Of a stretch of 64,000 nucleotides of DNA, positions 31,979-43,900 are shown one piece after another (within the stretch, counting starts at the first letter, position 1; each line of letters begins with the position of its first letter). Origin of the DNA: Conchocele bisecta (taxonomy: Eukaryota; Mollusca; Bivalvia; Lucinida; Thyasiridae); the NCBI GenBank assembly GCA_029237695.1, contig CM055265.1, positions 44,943,331 through 45,007,330 of the forward strand. The letters run 5' to 3'. Both the position numbers and the translations under genes were made by a program. The notes under the pieces are model-generated. The model saw only the letters and a program-made list of their open reading frames with translations, had not been told where the DNA came from and searched no databases.

Positions 31979-34900
31979 TTGTGCGTGCGTGCGTGTGTGA
32001 CACATGCAACATGTGGATATGTTAATGTGAAAATCAAGTTACCTGTTTAAAGAGCCAATTTGACTATTTTTTCTGGGCTTTATGAAATAGGAAAAAAATA
32101 CATTATTTTATATTGACAATGTTATGTTTTCTATTACTTTGAAGTGCTTATGTGTTATGAAGTCCATGTCTCAGTAGCTATTTGTTCTTATGTAATGTTT
32201 ATTTGCAATAGGCCTACTGTCCCTTGAGCATACATACATGATGTAACTCGAAAACATGGAAATGCGATCATGAGATTCTTCAAGATGACAAACAATGGTG
32301 TAAGCATGATACAATACTATATATAGATATGTTGTCAAGTTCGGAGTGCACGCCACATCAAAATACACTGGTATGTATTATAATTTCGCAAGCAGTCACA
32401 ACATAAAGCAAGTTATTTCCTTTACACCATAAGCGATGTCTCGTCGGTCGGCAGAGGACATACAATTCGGATAGTGCAGATCACGATCAAGTCGGGCATA
32501 TATTTGAATTATTTAGCACCCGGCGTCACAAGTCTACAATATCACTCATCGTACAACATAATCTGTACAATCGTAAGAAAAATGAATTTAATATTGCACA
32601 CCAGAATGTTATGATGTAAACTGAAATATAATTGCGCACTTACTTCCAGTGACAGCTGGTATGTGTACGAGAGAGCTTGCGACACTAAATATCATCTATA
32701 AGAGACACGTCGTGACTAAACCAGTTAAGTAGTGTGGTACAAACTGTTAATTAAATATGTATATTTTCCATCAAGTTTTAAATTGATATAGAGAAAAATG
32801 TCATGCACCACAATTTTAAACCATACACAGTCTGTACATGTACCATAGCAGAATACAATTTTACCCAGTAATATGCTGCTACGTACAATAGCATAAACAC
32901 TAGTGTGATAGCATATACTGTGTATGGTATACTATATTTTTTAATAATAATTGCAATCTTTACAGCCTGATGTCGTATAGATCATATAAAAATATAATTT
33001 ACAGCTGGGACAATATTTCAGTTCGCCTTTGAAATTCCTTTGAGATAAATATCCCGAGATTTTTTATTATCGTTTTACTGTCTGATGATAACATCTCTAC
33101 CACTTTGTACATATTGGCTCGTCTTAAATAATACCTGTGTATGTATGTAGAACGTTGTTCCGCATATAATGGACATTTGATAAGAAAATGAAACTCATCT
33201 TCCACAATAATACATATTGGACGTTTTCTCATATCAAAAGGTGTGCTGGTAGGTTTGTGCCATCTTCCAGCTTCGACTTCAAGCCTATGAGAGGATACAC
33301 TTAGTTTTGTGAGAAGAACTCTAAATGTTCTAACTGTAACATGTAATATCCAGATAAGGCTGATACTCGAATCTAGCTATGCACGGCGTCCATTTTTTTA
33401 ACAAAGTTCTCACTTAATATGTGGTTAAAAGTCTGTATAAATAGTTGTGCATTACCCAAAACCAAGTTCAGTTAAGAGGCTTAATTCTGACTAAAGATAT
33501 CCAATTAATTGTATTTTGTTTATCGGGCATGTCATTTACATCATCTGTAAGCGTAAATTGATTATGCACCGTTCTGTTGAACTAGTATATACGATGCTGT
33601 AATATATTAGAAACCGAGCTTATGTGAAAAGAATTTGCAGCGCGTCTTTGGACTTTTTCAATATGGTTTATTTTAGATTTGGTGTAAGGGTCCCAGACAG
33701 TGGATGAATATTCAAGTTTGGGTCTCACTAGTGCTTTGTATTCATGATTTGTTTGTTTAATATAATTTACTTTCAAGTTATGCCACTTTCAGTTTTCGGT
33801 GATATTAATTTCCGGCGTTGCTCGGTGGGGAGATGGTCCCTTGTCCGGTATGGCATTATTTGTTTATGACATTACTCTGGGACTATAGACCTAACAGTGA
33901 CGTTATTGGGGCTCTGGTTGGGAAAAACAACATCATTCACAAGCTCATGGATCATGATCATCTTACACACATCCACAGCTGCACGCGCACCAGTCCAACT
34001 AGTTTGCTAACGAAAATAAGCTGTTTCAGTGGCTGAATGGCGACAGCATAGGCCCTGAAAAGACTATGCTGATGCGCTGAGTGGTCTGGGGCTACGTTGG
34101 TCACATGTGTCGTGTGGTTCCTTTTCGCAGCCCAGATCACTCTTGTTTGCAAACGTGTATTTTGTTTGTCTCTTATACCACCTGTAAGTGGCCCGAGACT
34201 ATTGTGATTATCAAATTAAAGTTATGTTCTGTTCTGTTATAGGAGTGAAGACTCTTTGTAGATTTGGAATATTTGATTTCCTGTGAGGATCCGATTTCAA
34301 TACGCAATTTTCCTTTGGAGGCAGGATAGTATGCATGGCTCTCCGATTTTTGTTGTTTTTTTATGTAAGAGAACTTGGTTTTGTGTTTTTCTGTATGATT
34401 TTGATTACCTTGTTCAGGGATTGGTATGTCATATATACTATTTTCAATGTAAGGCCAGTAGACTTCAGTTCAGTTGTATTTTTTTTCATTTGTTCACTTT
34501 TATGGTTATGTGTTAGTTTGTGTTTAAGTGGTTTTCGTCTATAGTTATTTATTATCTTTCTCAGTTCATTTGATATCCATGGGAGTTTATTGTCATGTTT
34601 TATGAGTTTGGTAGGCATATTTTTGGCAATGGATTTGTTTTAGTTCATTTTTAAATGTGTTCCATGCTTCGCTTATATCTTGATTACTCTTATGCTTTGA
34701 CACGTTATTTATAGGTCCCTTTTTAATATCCCAATTTGCTTTACATTATTTTAACATCTTTCTAGATATGTTTAAATGTACACCTTCTCAGGGAAACGGC
34801 TTTTCTATAGCAACACATTCTTTTTAATATAGTGCGATATCTTGTTTATATCTTTAGAATGTAGTTCTCATTACAAGCATGCCTGATTGCCTGCAGATTA

Positions 34901-37900
34901 CAAAAATACTAAACAATTCGCAAACGGCTGCCGTCACTATATTCAATATATATGTCACAGGACGAGAAAATTTGCATATATATGTCACGGTACACAACTA
35001 GCTCGATCACTATGTCGAGGAAATGTGTATCTGTTCCGGTTACTCAGTCGTTAGAGGGATGGTACCGTAAACCAGCGGTCCCGGGTCGGTGCGCATTTTT
35101 ATCACCATGCGACATACACTGAGCATAGTGACGGTAGCCATTTGCTGTCCGGTATGGAAGGTCTTTGAGCCAGTTTCCACCCTTAAATATAAGCCGAATG
35201 AATGTAGCTGTTTGCGATTTTTTCCATCACCTGCATCGTGTTTAAACAAGAATTGGTGCCGTTTTGACTCGGTACCGTTTTGTTCTGGTGACGTTTTGAT
35301 TTGCTGAAAAGCATTTCACGTACACAGAGCGACCTTGACCTATTAACAAAGCTAGACATTTTTTTTAATTACAACATCCGCATTATTATTTAACTTGTTA
35401 TGTTTCACATACAAGTAATTGTTAATGACTGGAAATATTTATTTATTATTTTTAAAGTGATTTGCGATTTTAATTTAATTTTGTTTATTTGTAGACATTT
35501 TTTAGTAAATACGAATATATGTCTAAACTAGAAGAAACTAATCTGCGATTTCCAAAATGACAGCTTTCGAAGGTTTGCATACATTTATTTGACTTATTTA
35601 CCAATAACACTTGAAATGGGCATTGTCATCCATGGCAATGTCTCACAGGTTGCGTATATAAACCATACAAAGTGTTAACAGCAAACAGCATACTACAATA
35701 TATGAGTAATTCGGTAGTTTTAATAGATTATGTGTTGGTCTTGTTGAATCCAAGATGGCTGCGCCCATCGCCACATTGCACATTGCACAGAAACCTTGGT
35801 TTTATTTGTGTTCTACATACCTGTAGGCAAAATACTATCCTGATATTAATTTAAACATTTTTCACTAACCAAAAGTAATAAGGAAATCAAGAAAACATTT
35901 ATATGATAGGCTAATATATCAATACTGGCATTTCGGCTAATGTCTGCTATTGTGCAATTCCTTTCAAATATTGCATATATTGACTAGTGTCCATCAAAAT
36001 TGCAGGGATCGCCACTTTCTCAATTGCCGATAAAAATAAACAATTGGCGATAAAAAATGACAATTTTCGAAAACAAAATGATTTATTGTTTTTAAGTGGC
36101 GATTTTTTTATTTTCCCCAGCGGAATCCCTGAAATTGTGTTGATTTTGGAATAAACAAACTTATTAAACATTAGTCCAGAACATCAGTGACCCAATCAAG
36201 TTGAGTTGTGATAGCTCCTATTAGAGCAACGTATTCTGGAAGTCGGCGTGACGTATCACTAGTCACATGACCCGATATGGTGGGGGTAAATCGATACGTT
36301 TTGCTCTAAAATACATCATTTTTATGCCAGAATATTTTACATTTAGAACTACGAAAATACTAAATGGTGATGAGAATATTTTTTAATGACCATTTAACAT
36401 TATAAATCTGCATTTAAATTTGATTTAGCGATTGTAATTTAGTTGTTTGAAGCGTTCAAAAATGATTAAGTTATATAGGAAATGGGTCAGATTTCCCCCC
36501 TGTGCTCCTTGACAGGGGAGATAATTATAACGTGCAGGTGCGCAAAATGGTCCGACTTCCAGAATTCCACAGTTGCAATCCGCTTACTGGGTCGCTCCCT
36601 TCACCGTGGAAGCGCGAACAGCCATTTTACACACTGAACCTTCCACAGCGTATTCAGTGTGGAAGGTTTACGGTATTTATTTAACGTGTGGCGAATTAGT
36701 AATCCTAAATACACAAACTGCCGCTGAACAATTATAGATTACGACCATACAAACGTTATAATACCATTTAGAATGACACTACCCTGCAGACTTTTATTAA
36801 TCCAATATCTCCACCTGTTTACATGAGCGCGAGCAAAATGACGTCATTATTCAATCCGAGAATGCAACGAAATATAACCCTTTTAGAAATGCACTGTGTA
36901 TAAACCTGTACGCGGATTGGCAACCAGTGAGCAAAGTGTCAAAATTGATTGCACCTCTTTGCTGCTGTACTTAAATGGGGTCCATTACAGGAATATTTTT
37001 TTTATTCGGGTCAAACATATTTATGGAAACTGAAACCTGATAGATGAAATGTAAATCAATTAACACATTTAATAGTCTAGCTCTTTTGTTTTAGATATTT
37101 ATATAATTACAAATAATTTGTTTGCACATTGAAGCTTCCAATAATATACCGCCCCATCATATGTGCATTTTTCGTAATTTAGTGGACGGAAATACAAAAA
37201 AAAAAAATAAAAAAAAAAAAACCATACCATTGGCAAATTAACTAATTAACTATATGTATTACTTAATTTACTTTTATTCCCAAGCAACTGGAAAATAGGT
37301 ATTTCACACTAATAACATGTCATAACCATGTATTGACCCATGAAATTACCACTAACCAGTCTCTGATAACCATATTCCTCATAACAAGTATGCTATTTGA
37401 AACTGATTGAAAATACATTTTTGTAGAAATATTCTAATATTTGAAAAATAGTCTTAAAAATAAAATCTCCAGATATTGTATGATATGTGGATGGTTAATT
37501 ATTCCGCAATATAGACAATAGGGGTAGTATATAACACATATGTATTTATTATATGAATTCATTTTAAAACAACGTTTCCATAAACATCCAGAAAGGTATA
37601 CATGTACATGTAGTTACAATTGTAAAAAAAAATTAAAAAAAATTAATTTGCTAATTAATTACATGTACATTGTATTCACAAATTTTGTTTTTTTCAGTTA
37701 TTGCAAGTTATAAGCAATTGGAAAATCAATATGTTTACGCTCCTAACATATCATAACCGTTTATTCACCCATAAAATCACCAAAACCAATCTCTAGTAAT
37801 CATATTCCTCAAAATAATTATGCGATATGAAATTCTGAAAATATATTGAAGTAAAAATATTTCCAGTTATTATATACGTATTTTCGTCTCCCATTGAAAC

Positions 37901-40900
37901 CCAATGCAGCGCAAAACGTCAATATATTTCCATATTGACGTCCCGTGAGTTCATATTGGTCAGTGCCGGAACTACGCTTCACATCGCAAAATAGTTCCTT
38001 CAAAATCACCACTATTAAATTGTTTATTTATATTTTGTATATTTTTTGAAGTGCATATAAATTGCGATTAATGTACGTATATAATACAAAGGTTATTTGA
38101 TTTGTATGTGGATATATGCCACTCGTTCCGCCGCGCAACGATATTGTACGCTGCGGAACTCGTGCATATATTCACATACAAATCACATAACCCGTTTGCT
38201 CTTCTAAATTAACCTGTATTTATTAACTGTAAAGTTACATTGTAAATTTAGAGCAATACAATATGTTTAAACTAAATAACCTATAATTATTGGACACACG
38301 GTCTAAACATATGAAATATTTAAATATTGTATTTTTAGCTCACCTGAGCGAAGCTCATGTGAGCTATTGTTAACGCAATGTGTCCGTCCATCGTCCGTCC
38401 ATGAACATTTTCAAACGTCTTCTCCTCGGTAACAATTGGGCCTATAGTCACCAAACTTCATGGTGATGGTCCTTAGATAGGGAGATTACAAAATTGTTAA
38501 AATGACATCATTACTTAATCCAAGATGGCTGCCGTCTAAAAATAGCACAAATTCTTCAAAAATCTTCTTCTCAAGAACCGCCAACCGGATTTCAACAAAA
38601 CTTGGTAGGCATGATCGATGTACAATGCTCTTTCAAAGTTGTTAAAATGGTGACCCCGGGGTGAAAAATGGGCGTGGCCCGTGGGGTGAAATTTTATTTT
38701 TGACCGAATATGCTCATGTCTATATCAAATTGAAGGTATGAACGAGGCGATCACTCTGGTGCATTTTTTGTCGAAATCGGATGGTTATGTCATCCAAGAT
38801 GGCCGTCAAAATGTCGTTCTTTTATTAGAGATTTCAAAATTCTTCTTCACATGAACCGCTTGGCCCATGGTAGCCAAACTTAAAAGTGATGGTCCATGGG
38901 TGAAGCCTTTTCAGATTTGTTAAAATGGAGGTCATCACTAATCCAAGATGGCCGCCATCTAAAAATAGCATAAATTCTTAAAAAAATCTTCTCCTGAACA
39001 ATGCCTGAACTTCTCCTGAACGATATACAATGGACCCCGGGTCAAAAATGGGCGCGGTAGGAGGGGTCAAGTAGGGGTCAAATGTCACATTTGACCGAAT
39101 ATTGTCATGTCATTTATCAAATCGAAGATATCGACGAGACGGTCACTCTGGAGCTTTTTTTTTGTCGAAATCAGATAATTACGTCATCCGAGATGGTCGC
39201 CAAAAGGTCGTTCTTTCAATATAGATTACAAACGTCTTCTTCTCGTGAACCACTTGGCCAATATTGGCCAAACTTCACAGTAATGGTCAGTGGGTCAAGC
39301 CTTTTCATTTTTGCTAAAATGATGGTCATCGCGAAATCCAAGATGGCCGCCGTTGAAAAGTAGGTCAAATTCTAAAAAAATCTTCTCATGAACCGCCAGG
39401 CCAATTTCGGCGAAGCTTGATATGAATGATCGATAGTTAACGATGTTTCAGATCACTTCAAATGGTGGCCCCCGGGTCAAAAATGGGCAGGGCAGGAGGG
39501 GTCAAATTTATCATTTGACCGAATATGGTCATGTCATATATCAATTCGAAACGATTACATCATCCAAGATGGCTGCCGAAAGGTCAAAAGGTCGTTCTTT
39601 TATTAGAGATTTCAAACGTCTTCATACAAACCGTTTGGCCATTGGTAGCAAACTTCGCAGTTATGGTCCATTGGTAAAGCCTTTTCATTTTTGTTAAAAT
39701 AGCGGTCATCGTTAATCCAAGATAGCGGCCGTCTAAAAATAGCACAAAATTTTAAAAAATCTTCTCATGAACTACCAGACCGATTTCTACGAAACTTGGC
39801 AGAAATTATCAATGTACAAATTTGTTAAAATGGTGACTCCTGGGTCAAAAATGGGGTCAAATAGGGGTTAAATTTCATTTTTGGCGGAATATGGTCTTAT
39901 AATATATCAAATCAAAGGTATTGATGAGGTGATCGCTGTGGTGCTGTTTTCATTGAATCGGATGATTACATCATCCAAGATGGCCATCAAAAGGTCATTC
40001 TTTTATTAGAGTTTTCAAATGTCTTCTTCATACAAACCGCTTGGCCATTGGTGGCCAAACTTTGCAGTTATGGTTCATTGGTAAAGCCTTTTCAGTTTTG
40101 TTAAAATGGCGGTCGTCGTTAATCCAAGATGGCCACCGTCTAAAAATAGCATAAATTCTTAAAAAATCTTCTCACGAACCACCAGACCGATTTCGACGAA
40201 ACGTGACAGGAATGATCGATGTACAATGCTTTTTCAAAGCTGTTAAAATGGTGACCTCTGGGTCAAAAATGGGTATGGCCTGGTGGGTCAAATAGGGGTC
40301 AACTTTTTTACGGACTATGGTTATATAATACATAAAATCTAAGGATTGCAATAAAAAGTAGGCTGGACGCATCCTGTTGTGGTCTCCAAACCTCTCAAAG
40401 TTGTGTAAGATATATCTGTACATATCGTGAGACAACTCCTACCCTTGTGCCTGTCATGGGCTTATTTTGATGTATATGTAGTGACAACTTTACATACCAG
40501 TATTTGCTTGATTTTTGTGACATTGCACAGGTGAGCAATGTAGGGCCATCATGGCCCTCTTGTTTTAATTATTCCACAATATGATGCACAAGAGGGTGGT
40601 TATCTACATTCATTACATGTATTGGTGATATGAAAGGTATATTAACATACTGTATTTATATTTGGTCGGAATACAAAGTTTCCCCCATATCAATGTAATA
40701 TATCTCGTTTGGTATACTACATCTCACATAGCAGTAGTTGTGTGATGTCATAACAAATATTTAAGAAAATGAAATTGCTAACAATGTAGTAATGGGTGTT
40801 GTTACTATCTGCCAGTCGTTTTATGTATATTTTATGTATATTTCAATACTGACTCCCACAGAGTATCCACTAACAAATATATTATCTTTATGTAAATTAC

Positions 40901-43900
40901 AGATGGCTATAACTATATGTGTACACCCAGAACAGGCTATATGAACTAGCTGATAACAAGCTTTTATGAAAAAATAGTTATTGCTATACATCGGTAAATT
41001 ATATGATATAAATAAAATGTAAGATTAAACATATTTTTTTTAAAGTACTTAAGTGATTTATATGTCATTTAGGTGATTTGAGCTAGCTGTTAAGGAGCTA
41101 TAATGAGAAATATAGTAAAACTAGAAAATGTGTTTATAGAACACGGATGCCCCACATATCGCTTTGATAATAAATGAGGCCAAATTCCAAATTTTTTACC
41201 CGAGCTTTAAAGTTTTTGAAGCACCAAGTGTGTGACCTTGACACTGGGCTTGGCGGGATCAGGACGAACGTGGATTTGGCACAGGGCAGTAGAGGACCAT
41301 TATAGCAATGCGTATATGAAGTATGAAGCTGATCCGTGAAAGAAAACATAAATTATAAGATATTTACCTGAGCGTTAAAGTTTTTTAAGCACTAAGTATG
41401 TGACCTTGACCCTGGGCTTGGCGGGGTAGGACGAACGTGGATTTGGCACAGGACAGTAGAGGACCATTAGAGCAATGCGTATATGAAGTATGAAGCTGAT
41501 CCGTCGAAGGAAACAGAAATTATAAGATATTTACCCAAGCGTTAAAGTTTTTGAAGCACCAAGTATGTGACCTTGACCCTGGGCTTGGCGGAGGCAGGAC
41601 AAACGTAGATTTGGCACAAGGCGGTAAAGGACCATTAGAGCAATGCGTATATGAAGTATGAAGCTGATCCGTGAAAGAAAACAGAAATTATAAGATATTT
41701 ACCTGAGCGTTAAAGTTTTTGAAGCACTAAGTATGTGACCTTGACCCTGGGCTTGGCGGGGGCAGGACGAACGTGGATTTGGCACAGGACAGTAGAGGAC
41801 TATTAGAGCAATGCGTATATGAAGTATGAAGCTGATCCGTGAAAGGGAACAGAAATTATAAGATATTTACCTGAGCGTTAAAGTTTTTGAAGCACCAAGT
41901 ATGTGACCTTGGCCCTGGGCTTGGCGGGGGTAGGACGAACGTGGATTTGGCACAAGGCGGTAGAGGACCATTAGAGCAATGTGTATATGAAATATGAAGC
42001 AGATCGGTTGAAGGATGAAGAAATTATGAGACATTTACCCGAGCGTTAAAGTTTTGTGACGGACGGACGGGACGGACGGACAAAGGTAACACTAAATCTA
42101 AATGCCCCCTCCACTATCATGGTGGGGCATAACAATTATGTGTCGGTCCAGGTGATGGCCAGTGATATCCGTGAGCCTCTACTCATTTGCTCTAGTTTGT
42201 AATAGTTGTACAATAAATAAAGTTTGAAATATAATGATGCTGGAATATTGTTACACAACAATAAATGTTGGTTCTAGTATCAATTTCAGGAATTTCTGTC
42301 CGTTTCAGAAATGGGTGTGATGCCAGAGCTGGCCCGGGCAGTGGAGGAGATGGACTGGAGGTATTTAACCTTTTCACCCCTAAATAACTGGAATAGATTT
42401 TGATATGTTCATTTTTCCGTCCAATCCAATCGTCACAAAATGATTTTCAGACTATTCCATTTATAAAGAGAGGGTGTTTTTGTCGAGCCCGCTTGCGGAA
42501 AGCGATACATAGTGATCACAATGACGTCCGGATGTCCGTCCGTCCGTGTGTCAGTCTGTCCGAAATCTGCGTTAAAGTTTTTAAATACCTTATATCTCTG
42601 CAGTCCTAAGTCACATTGACTTGAAAGTTCATATGCTTGTTAGTCATCATCCATATATTCATTCTGTATCCCACTCATGCGGCCCCTGTGCCCAAGGTCA
42701 AGGTCAAATGACTTGGAAGTTTGCCTTAAATTTTCTGTCAAAATTTGCGTTAAAGTTTTCACATACTTACTATCTCTGTAACCGTAAGTCAGATTTGCTT
42801 GAAACTTTGTATGCTTATTGGGCATCATCCATATATTCATTCTGTGTCCCACTCATGCGGCCCCTGTGCCCCAAGGTGAAGGCCAAATGACTTAGAAGTT
42901 TGTGTTATTATAAAGTCTGCGTTAAAGTTTTTACATACCTTATATCTCCACAATTGTTACTCCAATTTACTAACAACTTCCAATACTTCCTTTTCATCAT
43001 CCATATTTTCATTCCATAGCCTGGCCATGTGGTCCACATGCCCAAGGTCAAGGTCAAATGACTTTGAAATTTGTGTTAATATTTTTTACATACTTTATAT
43101 ATCCACAACACTTACTCCGATTTACTTCCAACATCCAATACTTCTTATTCATCATCCATATTTTCATTCTATAGCCTGCCCATGTGGTCCACATGCCCAA
43201 GGTCAAGGTCAAATGAATTTTAAATTTGTGTTAAAGTTTTTACATACCTTATATCTCCACAACACTTACTCCGATTTGCTTCAAATAATTCTTTGTTATC
43301 TTCCATATTTTCATTCTATAGCCCACCCATGCGGCCCACATGCCCAAGATCAAGGTCAAATGACTTTAAAATTTGTGTTAAAGTTTTTACATACCTTATA
43401 TCCCCACAACACTTACTCCGATTTGCTTCAAATAATTCTTTGTTATCTTCCATATTTTCATTCTATAGCCCACCCATGTGGCCCACATACCCAAGATCAA
43501 GGTCAAATGAATTTTAAATTTGTGTTAAAGCTTTTACATACCTTATATCTCCACAGCCCTTAATTCAAACTTCAAATAAATACACTCTGACCATCAAATG
43601 CCTCGGCGGGCTCGACATGCGGGCCACGGCCATCTGGTTTCTCGCTAATAATATGAAATTACTTGCAAAAAGTGCAGATCTGGATCTAAACTGTTTGCAA
43701 GCACCGCTATAGAGGTCTGTAATGTTGAAAGGTTTAATCATCCCACCCTAAGTATTGTGGAATATACTAGTCTATGTTAATTTTTACAGCACATGGACTA
43801 GTGGTCCGGAGCTTCAGGTTGCTTACTTCACCCTTGTGGGTTCGAGCCTCACCTGAGGCATGCATTGTGTCCTTTATTTACTCTTTGCATGCTAGCGGCG

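Noticed and set aside
31730..32037. Three overlapping minus-strand frames rich in Ser/Leu and Arg/Thr-His
   Set aside because: They are translations of the GA-rich and GCGT microsatellites.
35037..35110. Candidate tRNA gene
   Set aside because: A and B box-like motifs are present but no acceptor stem or cloverleaf closes; kept only as a SINE head. The same applies to 43772 and 53883.
42301..42360. Alternative acceptor GTTTCAG at 42301-42307 for DDX1 exon 2
   Set aside because: Joined to the ATG of exon 1 it shifts the frame, whereas the acceptor at 42289 keeps it; it would only work with another first exon.
43027..43563. 178-codon frame with repeated [13 protein letters not shown] segments
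   Set aside because: It follows the tandem units of the inserted element at 42483-43637 and matches other such elements at DNA level with broken frames.
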